Positions 17,749 through 26,104 are shown, counted from the stretch's first letter. The stretch: 43,319 nucleotides of DNA from Bacillus sonorensis NBRC 101234 = KCTC 13918 (GCF_001592005.1 NZ_BCVZ01000027.1:1-43319), one strand, 5' to 3'. The notes: generated by a model not told the origin, from the letters alone. Numbers and translations: made by a program.

Positions 17749-20308
17749 TTCTCCGGCTGTACCATATACCTGCGCCAAGACTGATGATGGTGATAGCGAG
17801 TGTTTCTTTGAAGTACGGCGGCTCATATACGAGCTGTATGTCGTTTTCCCCTTTATCGACAGTGAAGCCGATGAAGGAATAGTTTGCCTTTTGAACGGTT
17901 TGTTTTTTACCGTTCACCGTGACTTCCCAGCCTTTTTCAAATGGGATCGGGAGCACCATATAGCGGTCTTTGTTTAAGTTTTGATAGCTGATCGACAATT
18001 TATTTTGTTCCCACGTCATATGCGCAGACGGCGCCTTTTTCGCTGCCGCTTTTTTTAGGGCTTGATAATTCTCCTGATACAGTTCGAGATCATCAAGTTT
18101 GTACGTTCCTTCCGGCAGCCGGATCGAAATCTTATCCGCCTTCGGCACCCTGATCGTCAAATCGTAGATTCCCGTTTTATAGATCGACTGATTTGATTTT
18201 CTTGACGTGACATAGTCATTGACTTTCAAGTTGAAGAACTGGTCTTTGGCAAGGCTCTTCAAGTAAAAGCTGACATAGTAGTCGCCCTCTTTCGGGACGT
18301 CTCCGGGAGGGATGAGATCGATTCCGCCGTTTTCCGCTGTGACATGCAGCACGCCGTTTTTATAGGTTGCCCCTTTCATGCTTACGTTCGTCTGTCTGAT
18401 CAAATCAGGAGCTTTCGGAGGCTTCGCTTTTTGATCAGGGTTTTCTAAAACGATTCCCTCCAGCATCGCATGTTCTTTAGCCAATGCGGGCGCCCCCGAC
18501 AAATCTCTTTCTGAAAAAGCGGTATCAGCCGTACGGATGAACGGCAGTGTATATTTGTTTTTAAATACAGCATAATGCTGCGACTCGTCCGCTTTCTCAA
18601 ATCCGTATGGCGCGTCAGACGCGTTCTCTTTTTCCCTCATGTAGTACTTCCCGTACAGCAGGCTGTATAAATTGGCGCGGCCGCCCATTGTCGCGTAGCG
18701 GCTGACACTTTCCCTTCCCATGTCGACCTCAAGGTCTTTCCAATAAAATAGCAGAAGGTTTTGATTAAGAATGCTCGAATACGCGCTGAAGCCGTTGAAA
18801 TCCTGGATCAGCGGCGTGTTGTTGCGAACGCCGTTCATCCAGTCGATCCTTGTATACGGGTCTCCGCCGTCGTCTTTTTTCATGTTTTGCAGGAGTTTGC
18901 GCTGTTCTTCCCCGTCGTAGTCATTGCTTGTCATATAGTCTTTCGAAACACTTTTTATATCGCTTCCTTCTGAAAGGACGTATTTTTCATATACGTTGGC
19001 TATCAAAACCGTCGAAACCAATATACAGCCGTTCAAAAAAAACAGCGATTTTTTATATCTTAAACCAACAGCCGCAAAAGCGGCGATTGCCAAAAAGAGC
19101 AGAGCAAGGATGCCCCAATTTTTCAGCAATGATAAATCAACATCTTCGTACCGGATGACGGCTATGTACACAAGAAGGGTAAGCAGGCATGACCATGCGA
19201 TTTCTTTTCGCTTTATGTTTTTGATCTCCGTCAAGCCGGCGGCCACGGCCGCGCCAATCGTAAATGCGAGCAAATATTCAAATCGGTTCTGAGGGGCGGA
19301 GAAGCCGTTAAATGCGCTCGCAGCGATCGGACTGAAATGGAGAAGCCCCAATACAACGCTGATTCCGGCAAACAGCCTGAATGTTTTGTTTTTGTAAAAT
19401 GAAAGGACAAACAAAAACAGGACAAAGGCTGCCGGCAGAAGGATGATGCGGCTTGAAAACAAGATGTCATCCGTGAAATCGTACATCGCGATCGTCTGGT
19501 CGTACGGCGGCCGCAAATTGTTCAAAAAGCCGTATACGGCAGGGACAAAGGAAACAGCGCTGACTCCAAAGGAGATCAGACACGATACCGCAAACAGCCT
19601 GAATTGCTCCCACTTTGACGCCTCGCGGTCATAAAGCCGGATCAGCCAGCGGAAAATGACATAGATCGCAATGAAAATCAGGTTGATATAAGCAAAATAA
19701 AAATTGTTGAACAGCGTCAAAGAACAGGCAATGATAAACAGGCCGGGACGCTTTTCCCTGATGATTTTTTCGGCGCCGACGACAAGCAAAGGCACCCATA
19801 GCATGGCATCGCTGAAAAATTCCCAGAATACCGTATGGCGGAAATAGATGACCGATGTTCCGTACAAAACGGCACCTGTAAAGGCGGCCGCTTTATGTTT
19901 TACCATATAGAAAAACGCATAGGAAGTGATCAAGATGATGAGGCTCAGCTTGACAATGCTGATAAAGACCGCGGCATTCGCCCAAAACAGCGGATCGGCA
20001 TCCCCCGCCATATGAAAAAGCTGCAGCAGAAAAACGGCAACCGCAGAACCGATAAACACGAAAGATGTCGTGAAATAATAGCCAAGCTGGCTGTAGATCC
20101 CGCCTCCGAGGCCGAAGGAATAGGAATAAAAAAAGTTGCCTTGTTTATACTGGTCAAATAGAAATGACTTAAAAATGACCATTTGCGCAAGCCCGTCGCC
20201 GTTCCCTACCATGTAGCGATCTTCGGTCCACTCATATAAAAAAAACAAATGGGCGGCCAAAGAAATGACAAAGCTTGAGATGACAAATAAAAATGCTGTT
20301 TTTTTCAT
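17729..20308 (-). CDS. yfhO: YfhO, polytopic GT-C-type glycosyltransferase
   Basis: An 859-residue membrane protein: many hydrophobic segments through residue ~450, then an extracytoplasmic region (~450-830) and a last membrane segment near 835-852. It belongs to the YfhO family, GT-C-like enzymes that use undecaprenyl-phosphate sugars outside the membrane. In B. subtilis CsbB and YfhO are needed to add N-acetylglucosamine to lipoteichoic acid. The start overlaps the preceding GtrA gene by 4 bp (ATGA), with GGGGAAAAGT before it, so the two are coupled. The plausible catalytic acidic residue in the first outer loop is in WTEDRYMVGNGD. Confidence 0.88.
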   Translation of the reverse strand: MKKTAFLFVISSFVISLAAHLFFLYEWTEDRYMVGNGDGLAQMVIFKSFLFDQYKQGNFFYSYSFGLGGGIYSQLGYYFTTSFVFIGSAVAVFLLQLFHMAGDADPLFWANAAVFISIVKLSLIILITSYAFFYMVKHKAAAFTGAVLYGTSVIYFRHTVFWEFFSDAMLWVPLLVVGAEKIIREKRPGLFIIACSLTLFNNFYFAYINLIFIAIYVIFRWLIRLYDREASKWEQFRLFAVSCLISFGVSAVSFVPAVYGFLNNLRPPYDQTIAMYDFTDDILFSSRIILLPAAFVLFLFVLSFYKNKTFRLFAGISVVLGLLHFSPIAASAFNGFSAPQNRFEYLLAFTIGAAVAAGLTEIKNIKRKEIAWSCLLTLLVYIAVIRYEDVDLSLLKNWGILALLFLAIAAFAAVGLRYKKSLFFLNGCILVSTVLIANVYEKYVLSEGSDIKSVSKDYMTSNDYDGEEQRKLLQNMKKDDGGDPYTRIDWMNGVRNNTPLIQDFNGFSAYSSILNQNLLLFYWKDLEVDMGRESVSRYATMGGRANLYSLLYGKYYMREKENASDAPYGFEKADESQHYAVFKNKYTLPFIRTADTAFSERDLSGAPALAKEHAMLEGIVLENPDQKAKPPKAPDLIRQTNVSMKGATYKNGVLHVTAENGGIDLIPPGDVPKEGDYYVSFYLKSLAKDQFFNLKVNDYVTSRKSNQSIYKTGIYDLTIRVPKADKISIRLPEGTYKLDDLELYQENYQALKKAAAKKAPSAHMTWEQNKLSISYQNLNKDRYMVLPIPFEKGWEVTVNGKKQTVQKANYSFIGFTVDKGENDIQLVYEPPYFKETLAITIISLGAGIWYSRRRKKLGS

Positions 20309-20694
20309 ACTTTTCCCCTGTCTCTTTTCAAAATCTTTCCTGTCAGCAAAAATGTCAGAGGAACGGTTAAAAACATGGAAGCCAGCGGTGCTGCCGCACT
20401 GTTCATTTTTAAAAGGTTGACAAAAACATACATAAACAAAGAAGACGCGGCCAAATTGAACAGCTGTGTCAGCGGAAACTGCAAAAACTTCGCAAGAGTC
20501 GGTCTGGTTTTAAATGTAAAATAGCAATTCAAGAAAAATGAAATGACAAGGCTGACAAGAAAACCGGCAATGTGTGATCCCATGTAATCAATATGCAGCA
20601 CAAAATGCAGCAGCAAATAAACTACATAGTAATTCAATGTATTCAAGACGCCGACAATGGCGAAACGAATAAATTCAAGATTCATTTTTTTCAT
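20305..20694 (-). CDS. GtrA/GtcA-family lipid-linked sugar flippase
   Basis: A 129-residue protein with four membrane segments, matching the GtrA family (FIRFAIVGVLNTLNYYVVYLLL near the start, FTFKT after segment 2). Such proteins are thought to flip undecaprenyl-phosphate-linked sugars across the membrane. I chose the ATG at 20694, 6 nt after GGAG; an earlier ATG at 20706 lacks a site. It overlaps csbB by 20 bp and yfhO by 4 bp. As I remember, B. subtilis csbB and yfhO are adjacent without this gene between them. Confidence 0.88.
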   Translation of the reverse strand: MKKMNLEFIRFAIVGVLNTLNYYVVYLLLHFVLHIDYMGSHIAGFLVSLVISFFLNCYFTFKTRPTLAKFLQFPLTQLFNLAASSLFMYVFVNLLKMNSAAAPLASMFLTVPLTFLLTGKILKRDRGKV

Positions 20695-21634
20695 GAGCTT
20701 CTCCATGCCCGATGTTTGCCTCCTGTATTAAATAATGAGGCCGCTTCTTCGTCTCATAGTAGATTCTCCCGATATACTCGCCGATGATCCCGAGGCTGAG
20801 GAGCTGAACGCCGCCAAGAAACAAAACCGCAGAAATGATTGTAAAATAGCCCGGAACGATCACGCCGTATTTTAGTATCCGAATGAACGTTGCAATAATA
20901 TAGATCAGCGACAGAAAAAGAATGAAGATGCCGGTGTAGAAGCAAATTCTCAGCGGTCTGTTGTTAAACGAAACGATCCCGTCGATCCCATAGTTCAACA
21001 GGTGGCGGAACGACCACTTTGATTTTCCGTTTTTCCTCTCGACATTTTCATAATAAATAATTTTTTGATCAAAGCCGATCCAGCAAAACAAACCTTTTGA
21101 AAAACGGTTTCCTTCGCTGAGTTTCAAGAGCGCGTTCACGGCTTTTCTGCTTAACAGGCGGAAGTCGCCGACACCGTCCCGCAAATCAACCTCAACCGCT
21201 TTGTTGATAAAACGGTAATAAAGCGATGACAGATAGGAACGGATCGGATTGTCTCCCTTGCGGTTCCGCTGGGCGATTACTTGATCATAGCCTTCTTCAA
21301 ACCCTTTAATAAAATCGTGGAGAAGGTATGTCGGATGCTGCAAATCAGCGTCCATCACAACGACCGCATCGCCCCTGGCGTGTTGAAATCCGGCGAGAAT
21401 GGCCGCTTCCTTGCCGAAGTTTCTTGAAAATGAAATATATTTCACCCGCTCGTTTTTTTCTGCCAGATTTTTTATTTCCTCCAAAGTTTGATCTGTACTG
21501 CCGTCATTTATGTAGTAAATTTCATAATCATACTCAATGGATTGAAATTCGTTCCTTAATGATTCATAAATCAGTTTAATGTTGCTTGCTTCATTATAGG
21601 AAGGAATAATAATTGAAACGAATCCTTTCTTCAC
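20675..21634 (-). CDS. csbB: CsbB, membrane glycosyltransferase (GT2)
   Basis: Predicted to load a sugar (N-acetylglucosamine in B. subtilis) onto undecaprenyl phosphate on the inner side of the membrane. The 319-residue protein has a GT-A domain starting MKKGFVSIIIPSYNEA, with metal-binding DAD at 95-97 (VVVMDADLQHP), and two C-terminal membrane segments (about 230-253 and 263-287). The start is a GTG with AGAGGTG about 9 nt upstream. It heads the operon csbB-gtrA-yfhO. Confidence 0.93.
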   Translation of the reverse strand: MKKGFVSIIIPSYNEASNIKLIYESLRNEFQSIEYDYEIYYINDGSTDQTLEEIKNLAEKNERVKYISFSRNFGKEAAILAGFQHARGDAVVVMDADLQHPTYLLHDFIKGFEEGYDQVIAQRNRKGDNPIRSYLSSLYYRFINKAVEVDLRDGVGDFRLLSRKAVNALLKLSEGNRFSKGLFCWIGFDQKIIYYENVERKNGKSKWSFRHLLNYGIDGIVSFNNRPLRICFYTGIFILFLSLIYIIATFIRILKYGVIVPGYFTIISAVLFLGGVQLLSLGIIGEYIGRIYYETKKRPHYLIQEANIGHGEAHEKNES

Positions 21635-21719
21635 TTAAAGGCACCTCTTTTGGACATAATAAACTCGCATCCGGCATGCTGAGCAGGATACTTTACGCAC
21701 ACCTTATTACAGCAAAAAG

Positions 21720-21795
21720 AAAGCCGTAGGTATGCGGCACTATTTTCTACAAGATTATTTTGTCATTATATCAAACATCTATGAACAAGTGGCAA
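21720..21795 (-). promoter_or_regulatory. csbB promoter and leader hairpin
   Basis: On the minus strand a perfect TATAAT (21770-21765) has a TGA just before it (extended -10) and TTGCCA (21795-21790) 19 bp upstream. In the roughly 125-nt leader, a small hairpin (arms GCCG/CGGC, about 21737-21723) is followed by a T-rich stretch, so part of the transcripts may end there. I found no good sigma-B promoter, although csbB is sigma-B-controlled in B. subtilis. Confidence 0.5.
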
Positions 21796-21849
21796 AAAAT
21801 GATATCCCATCAGGAAAAATAGCGAAGAACAAGGGTTAGTTTCCCATTT

Positions 21850-22959
21850 TTATGATAGTTGTCTTACTGGAAAATATTGATCCATATCAAGTGCCGGCTT
21901 TTCCCCAAACGCCAAAGAAGCGGCGAGTGAACCGGCATAAGGGCCGATCGTTAAACCGGAAGGCCCGAAACCTGTGGCTGCGATCAAACCTTTAGGTCCC
22001 GGAATATATCCGAGAAGAGGCAAATAATCCTTTGTAAACGGACGGAATCCGACTCTTATTTCTTCCAGGGTGGCGCCATGAAGCCCAGGGGCAATGGACA
22101 AGGCTTCAGCCAACACTTCCTGCATCCCTCCGGCGGTGATCCTGTAATCGAATCCGGAGCCGGTTTCCCGTGTCGCTCCTGCCACAACCCGCGAACCGGA
22201 AAATGAGACGATGTAGTGGTCTGTATCAGGCAAAATGACCGGCCAACTTCCAGTCTCATGCCCCTGAAGCTTCAAATGAACGATCTGGCCGCGCTGGGGC
22301 TCCAAAGGAAGCCGGATGCCCAAAGGCTGAAGCAGTTGATTCGTCCAGGCGCCTCCAGCCAATATCACCGCGTCTGCGGACATCAGGCGGCCGTTTATGG
22401 TGACGCCCTTTACTGCGCCCTGTTCAACAGAGAGCTCTGCTTTACCGTTCACCAAGACGGCGCCGCACTTTTTGGCCGCCGAAAGAAGCGCATTCCGGAG
22501 CAGATGGCCGTCAGCGCGGGCCGCTCCTGACACATAAATCGCTTTAAGTCCTTCAGCAAGCGGCGGAAAAAGCCGTTTTGCTTCATCGTTTGATAAACGG
22601 GCGATGTCGCCGGCTTCTGGCGCTTCACGCTTTTGTTCTCTTAATTTTCTTTCAATTCGGTCGAGGGCATCAATGTCTCCGCTGACCCGCAGCGCGCCGG
22701 TTTTCGCGTAGCCCACATCAGTTTCCCCATCTCCTTCAAGCTGTGAAACAAGAGAGGGATAATATGCGGCGCCTGCTTTTGCGAGACGATACCATTCTTC
22801 GCTCCTGGAAGAAAACCACGGACAGATGATTCCTGCCCCCGCTTTGGTTGACTGCCCTTCATGTCCTTCATCCAGAATCGATACTTCCGCTCCTTTTTTC
22901 GCGAGATGATATGCGGCGCTTGCGCCGGCAATCCCCGAGCCGATGACGATTGCTTTCAT
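21850..22959 (-). CDS. FAD-dependent oxidoreductase (D-amino-acid/glycine oxidase family)
   Basis: A 369-residue flavoenzyme with an N-terminal FAD-binding GSGIAGASAAYHLAKKG motif (residues 7-23), the second dinucleotide-site residues ILDEG, and the DAO fold through to GFGPSGLTIGPYAGSLAA near the C-terminus. Members oxidise D-amino acids, glycine or sarcosine; the substrate is not clear. GAAAGG lies about 11 nt before the ATG. It stands between csbB and yfhJ, where B. subtilis has yfhL and yfhM. Confidence 0.85.
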   Translation of the reverse strand: MKAIVIGSGIAGASAAYHLAKKGAEVSILDEGHEGQSTKAGAGIICPWFSSRSEEWYRLAKAGAAYYPSLVSQLEGDGETDVGYAKTGALRVSGDIDALDRIERKLREQKREAPEAGDIARLSNDEAKRLFPPLAEGLKAIYVSGAARADGHLLRNALLSAAKKCGAVLVNGKAELSVEQGAVKGVTINGRLMSADAVILAGGAWTNQLLQPLGIRLPLEPQRGQIVHLKLQGHETGSWPVILPDTDHYIVSFSGSRVVAGATRETGSGFDYRITAGGMQEVLAEALSIAPGLHGATLEEIRVGFRPFTKDYLPLLGYIPGPKGLIAATGFGPSGLTIGPYAGSLAASLAFGEKPALDMDQYFPVRQLS

Positions 22960-22997
22960 TTCATCACATTCCTTTCATACATTCAGATGAAGAAACA

Positions 22998-23267
22998 TTA
23001 ATGCAGCAGTCCGTTGTCTGTAGAGAATAAATCTTGAAAAGAAGATTTGTCGGTCTGGAATAAATGCAGATGGCTGCCATAGTGGTCAATCCATTCTAAA
23101 ACGACGCGCTCTGTCAGTTCTTTTCCTCTATATGGATGGCCGGCTTTGGCAAATGTCGATTCAAAGTCTTCCCATAGCAGTTCAACCCATGTTCTCGCCT
23201 GTGCGTAGCTCAGCATATGGTTCTTTTCAAGAAGCGCATTTGTCAGCTTTTCAAAGTGTCCTTCCAC
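22998..23267 (-). CDS. yfhJ: YfhJ, WVELL-family protein
   Basis: An 89-residue soluble protein with the family signature ARTWVELLWEDFE (residues 24-36) that gives the family its name. The start is a GTG with AAGGAGGG 10 nt upstream. It is divergent from sspK, as in B. subtilis. Function unknown. Confidence 0.85.
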   Translation of the reverse strand: MEGHFEKLTNALLEKNHMLSYAQARTWVELLWEDFESTFAKAGHPYRGKELTERVVLEWIDHYGSHLHLFQTDKSSFQDLFSTDNGLLH

Positions 23268-23397
23268 CTTGAATATTCCCTCCTTCCCTTAGGAAAAAAC
23301 TTTCTTTTTGAAAACGTCATCCTTTTCATATACTAACATTACGTCTTCTGAAGCGAAGACGCAAACATTTTGGACTTGAATGGAGGAGCCTAAAAAG

Positions 23398-23547
23398 ATG
23401 CGGAATAAAGCAAGAGGCTTTCCGAACATGAACAACAATAAATTTGAAGGTGAGCCCCGGGCCAAAGATGATTTTGCTTCAAAGCGCCCTGACGGAAGCA
23501 CAAATACCCACCCGCAAGAAAGAATGAGAGCTTCCGGCAAACGCTAA
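23398..23547 (+). CDS. sspK: SspK, minor small acid-soluble spore protein
   Basis: A 49-residue basic, hydrophilic protein ([19 protein letters not shown]... ending [12 protein letters not shown]). It matches B. subtilis SspK nearly throughout; the shared core is [17 protein letters not shown]. SspK is a minor spore-core protein made in the forespore. GGAGGA lies 10 nt before the ATG. The sequence CATATACTAAC about 75 bp upstream resembles a sigma-G -10 box, but I cannot assign a good -35. Confidence 0.93.
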   Translation: MRNKARGFPNMNNNKFEGEPRAKDDFASKRPDGSTNTHPQERMRASGKR

Positions 23548-23572
23548 ATTTTTCTGGATGGAGTGAGTTTCT

Positions 23573-23743
23573 TTGTGTGCAAACCGTAAACCGTATACAA
23601 ACGATTTTAACCAGATGAAAATGCAGAATTATCCGCAGCCATGGGCGAACACGAAGCATGCTCGCGCACAGGTCAACGGAGAAACGCAGCAGACCCAGGA
23701 CTTGATCATTCTCCAGCGCAATACGCGCATCCGCACAAGGTAG
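23573..23743 (+). CDS. Small YpzG-like protein
   Basis: A 56-residue frame starting with TTG at 23573 (GGAG about 9 nt upstream): CANRKPYTNDFNQMKMQNYP, PWANTKHARAQVNGET, then QQTQDLIILQRNTRIRTR. The core PWANTKHARAQVNGETQQTQ resembles small Bacillus proteins of the YpzG type, as I remember them. The alternative ATG at 23615 gives 42 residues but has no ribosome binding site. It follows sspK by 25 bp and ends before a terminator, so it is probably co-transcribed with sspK and may be a spore protein. Confidence 0.65.
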   Translation: MCANRKPYTNDFNQMKMQNYPQPWANTKHARAQVNGETQQTQDLIILQRNTRIRTR

Positions 23744-23752
23744 CCGCCAATA

Positions 23753-23792
23753 GGAAAAGGGTTAAGCTTGTCCTTAATCCTTTTCCTTTAAT
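23753..23792. terminator. Terminator after the sspK cluster, shared with yfhH
   Basis: 14-bp arms (GGAAAAGGGTTAAG and CTTAATCCTTTTCC, one mismatch) with a 6-nt loop, followed by TTTAATA. It overlaps the stop codon of the convergent yfhH. Confidence 0.7.
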
Positions 23793-24088
23793 AGTGAAAT
23801 CGGCAGCGCCTCTTCAGCATCAGGTGTTGCTGCGCGGTGCCCCCAGGCAAAAACGCCGTTTAAGTAGCGGATATAAAAATCCTCTCCCGCATCTTCAATT
23901 TCGTATACTTCGCCTGGCTTAAAATCCGCCGGATTTAACAGGTATGCCTTTGCCATCGCGATTTTCCGCTCATGGACGGCAAGCTCATTAACGATCCCCA
24001 TCTGTTCCGCCTTTCTCGCCTTTTCGGTAAGGTTCCCGATCTCCCTTTGCAATTCGGCCGCTGTCATGTCACTGTATCTTTTCTCCAT
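23774..24088 (-). CDS. yfhH: YfhH, DUF1811 protein
   Basis: A 104-residue protein: N-terminal helical hairpin (MTAAELQREIGNLTEKARKAEQMG) and a C-terminal small beta barrel-like part (YLNGVFAWGHR). It matches B. subtilis YfhH, whose fold is known but whose function is not. The start ATG at 24088 (MEKRYSDM) has AAAGGGATG upstream and lies 4 nt after the recX stop, so it is likely translated with recX. Confidence 0.88.
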   Translation of the reverse strand: MEKRYSDMTAAELQREIGNLTEKARKAEQMGIVNELAVHERKIAMAKAYLLNPADFKPGEVYEIEDAGEDFYIRYLNGVFAWGHRAATPDAEEALPISLLKEKD

Positions 24089-24092
24089 GTTT

Positions 24093-24884
24093 TCATCCCT
24101 TTTCATCTAGATATTGATCGATCATATCAAGCGAAAATCCTTTTCTGAACAAAAACTGTTTGACCTTCATTTTCGTTTCATAAGAACCGTCGTAATGATA
24201 GCGCCTCATCGCTTTTTCTCCCTGCTTGTCCAGCGCTTCTCTTTCCGAATCGTCATCATTTTCATAATCGATTTCCAAAAGAGCCGCACTGATCGCTTCA
24301 AAGGAAAATCCCTTCCGGATGAGCTGCTGTTCGATCGCTTGTTTTGTCTCTCTTGAGGATAGCTTTTTTCCTTTTTTGAGCAGTTTTTCGGCGTGCTTTA
24401 CAGCGGCTGCAACCTGCTCGGAAAATGTAAATGAACGCAATGCTTCCTGAATCAGGTCTTCATCGATTCCTTTTAATTGAAGCTCCTTGTATAGGACGTC
24501 CGGGCCTTTGCCGCTCGTTTTGCGGTGGGTGCTGACATAAGCGGCCGCAAATTCCCGATCGTCCAAATATTTATGGCTTTTTAGCATATGGATGATTTCT
24601 GTCACCGCAGAATCTGCGACGCCTTTTTTCTTGAGATGGTCTTTGACTTCTTTTGTCGAGCGCATCCTGTATGAGAGATAATCGAGCGCTTTGTTAAAGC
24701 CCTTTTTAATATCATCTCCATACTGGATTTCGATGACGTCAAGCTCATCAAGCAGTTTTCCTTTTCGCAGATCGAACTTGACGAGAACATCCATATCGAC
24801 GCTGAACGCGTATTTTTCGTCCAGAAAAATATTGACCCGGTCTTTATTGTTTTTCTGGGCGGAAATTTTAGTGATATACGGCAT
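24093..24884 (-). CDS. recX: RecX, regulator of RecA
   Basis: RecX binds RecA filaments and modulates recombination and the SOS response. The 263-residue protein has the three-helix tandem repeats of the family (LDYLSYRMRSTKEVKDHLKKKGV and later MKVKQFLFRKGFSLDMIDQYL). The open frame starts earlier, but the ATG at 24884 (MPYITKISAQ) has GGGAG 6 nt before it and gives the usual length. No LexA box was recognised upstream. It is followed by yfhH and is divergent from yfhF. Confidence 0.92.
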   Translation of the reverse strand: MPYITKISAQKNNKDRVNIFLDEKYAFSVDMDVLVKFDLRKGKLLDELDVIEIQYGDDIKKGFNKALDYLSYRMRSTKEVKDHLKKKGVADSAVTEIIHMLKSHKYLDDREFAAAYVSTHRKTSGKGPDVLYKELQLKGIDEDLIQEALRSFTFSEQVAAAVKHAEKLLKKGKKLSSRETKQAIEQQLIRKGFSFEAISAALLEIDYENDDDSEREALDKQGEKAMRRYHYDGSYETKMKVKQFLFRKGFSLDMIDQYLDEKG

Positions 24885-24953
24885 AAAAAGCTCCCTTCTC
24901 TCGTTTTCTTTTTTTACAATAAGGTAAAGGATCACCAAAAGGGAGAGATCATG

Positions 24954-25853
24954 ATGAATATTGCGATTGCCGGCGGAACTGGTTTTATCGGAAAACATTT
25001 GATTAAAGCGTTAACCGCCGGAGGACATCACGTCTATATTTTATCAAGAAAACCGGCAGAAACCGAACAAAAAAACATTTCATATGTTCTTTGGCAAAAT
25101 GACGGCGCCCTGCCGGAAAGAGAGCTGCCTGAGATTGAGGTGTGGATCAATTTGGCCGGAGCGACGATTTTCGGGCGCTGGACCGAAAAAACGAAGGCGG
25201 TCATTTTGCAAAGCAGGCTTCAATCCGTGAAAGAGAGCGCCCGCATCATTCAGGAGCAAAAGGTAAAGCCGAATGTCTATATTCAAGGAAGCGCGGTCGG
25301 AATTTACGGGACGAGTGCTGACAAAACTTTTACAGAAACATCGTCTGTTTCAGACGGGGATTTTTTAAGCAGGACGGCGGCCGCCTGGGAAAAAGAAGCA
25401 AAGCAAATCGAAGCGCTTGGAATCCGCACCGTCTGCATGCGTTTTGGCGTAGTCCTCGGCAAAGACGGCGGCGCTCTTTCGAAGATGGCGCTTCCTTATC
25501 AATGGTTCGCCGGGGGCAGAATCGGTTCCGGCCGCCAGTGGATGTCATGGATTCATATTGATGATGCTGTCGGCATCATTCAATCCGCCATTCAAAACAG
25601 CCATCTGTCAGGTCCGGTCAATGTCACGGCTCCAAATCCCGTGCGAATGGAGACATTCGGAAAAACGGTCGCCAAGGTGAAAAACAGGCCGCACTGGCTG
25701 CATGTTCCTGGATTCGCGCTCAAAACCGTTCTTGGCGAAATGAGTCTTCTCATCCTGAAAGGACAGCGGGCCATTCCGGAGAAAAGCCTTTCAAACGGCT
25801 ACCATTTCCGCTATCAAACGATAGAAGACGCCCTGCTCGATTTACTTGTTTAA
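24954..25853 (+). CDS. yfhF: YfhF, NAD(P)-dependent epimerase-like protein (SDR39U1 type)
   Basis: A 299-residue extended short-chain dehydrogenase. The N-terminus has a GGTGFIG nucleotide-binding motif; the C-terminal part carries the DUF1731-type end of the TIGR01777 family. The ATG at 24954 is 6 nt from GGGAGAG; one at 24951 is closer. The substrate of the family is unknown; in plants the homologue affects cell division and in bacteria it is often a housekeeping gene of unknown role. Confidence 0.88.
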   Translation: MNIAIAGGTGFIGKHLIKALTAGGHHVYILSRKPAETEQKNISYVLWQNDGALPERELPEIEVWINLAGATIFGRWTEKTKAVILQSRLQSVKESARIIQEQKVKPNVYIQGSAVGIYGTSADKTFTETSSVSDGDFLSRTAAAWEKEAKQIEALGIRTVCMRFGVVLGKDGGALSKMALPYQWFAGGRIGSGRQWMSWIHIDDAVGIIQSAIQNSHLSGPVNVTAPNPVRMETFGKTVAKVKNRPHWLHVPGFALKTVLGEMSLLILKGQRAIPEKSLSNGYHFRYQTIEDALLDLLV

Positions 25854-25911
25854 GCACTTTCCCGCAATCGCCTTGTATCTTTTCCGATCTTCACGGCGTA
25901 AAATATAGAAC

Positions 25912-26104
25912 AATTCGTTACAGCTGATATGAATAGGGAAGGCAAATGGTGCGCCACCAGATCTCTGGTTTTAGTGGGTTCGATTCCCACCCCGAATTTT
26001 TTAATGTACAGGCAAGCCGATTCGCATATTAAAAAATTTCGAGGGTGGAGCAAGCGACTTTTTTCAGTTATCAACCGCCGCCCTCGCGTGAAGGAGGGGC
26101 TCCC
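25912..26104 (+). promoter_or_regulatory. Structured leader with tRNA-type T arm and competing hairpins
   Basis: 25974-25990 is a perfect tRNA T arm (GTGGG TTCGATT CCCAC). 25947-25959 and 25956-25969 form two small hairpins that share ACCA. 25987-26005 and 26028-26048 are 19/21-nt inverted repeats (two indels). The segment 26040-26048 (CGAGGGTGG) can instead pair with 26078-26086 (CCGCCCTCG), five bases before the ribosome binding site of the acetyltransferase gene. It looks like an RNA with switchable folds, in the 251-bp gap after yfhF. I could not complete a tRNA cloverleaf or a canonical T-box; the motif AGGGTGG recalls the T-box core but ACCGCG is missing. Confidence 0.5.

Noticed and set aside
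25930..25975. Cobalamin or fluoride riboswitch suggested by AATAGGGAA and GGCAAATGGTG
   Set aside because: Only short stretches match. The other conserved parts of those riboswitches are missing.
25912..25998. A complete tRNA gene around the T arm
   Set aside because: AATTCG/CGAATT can close an acceptor-like stem of 6 bp, but two further acceptor pairs mismatch, no D arm and no 5-7-5 anticodon arm can be formed, and no CCA follows.
26040..26090. Canonical T-box antiterminator
   Set aside because: AGGGTGG and a CGCCCT partner are present, but ACCGCG, the Stem I motifs and a following terminator are absent. Kept only as a possible distant relation.
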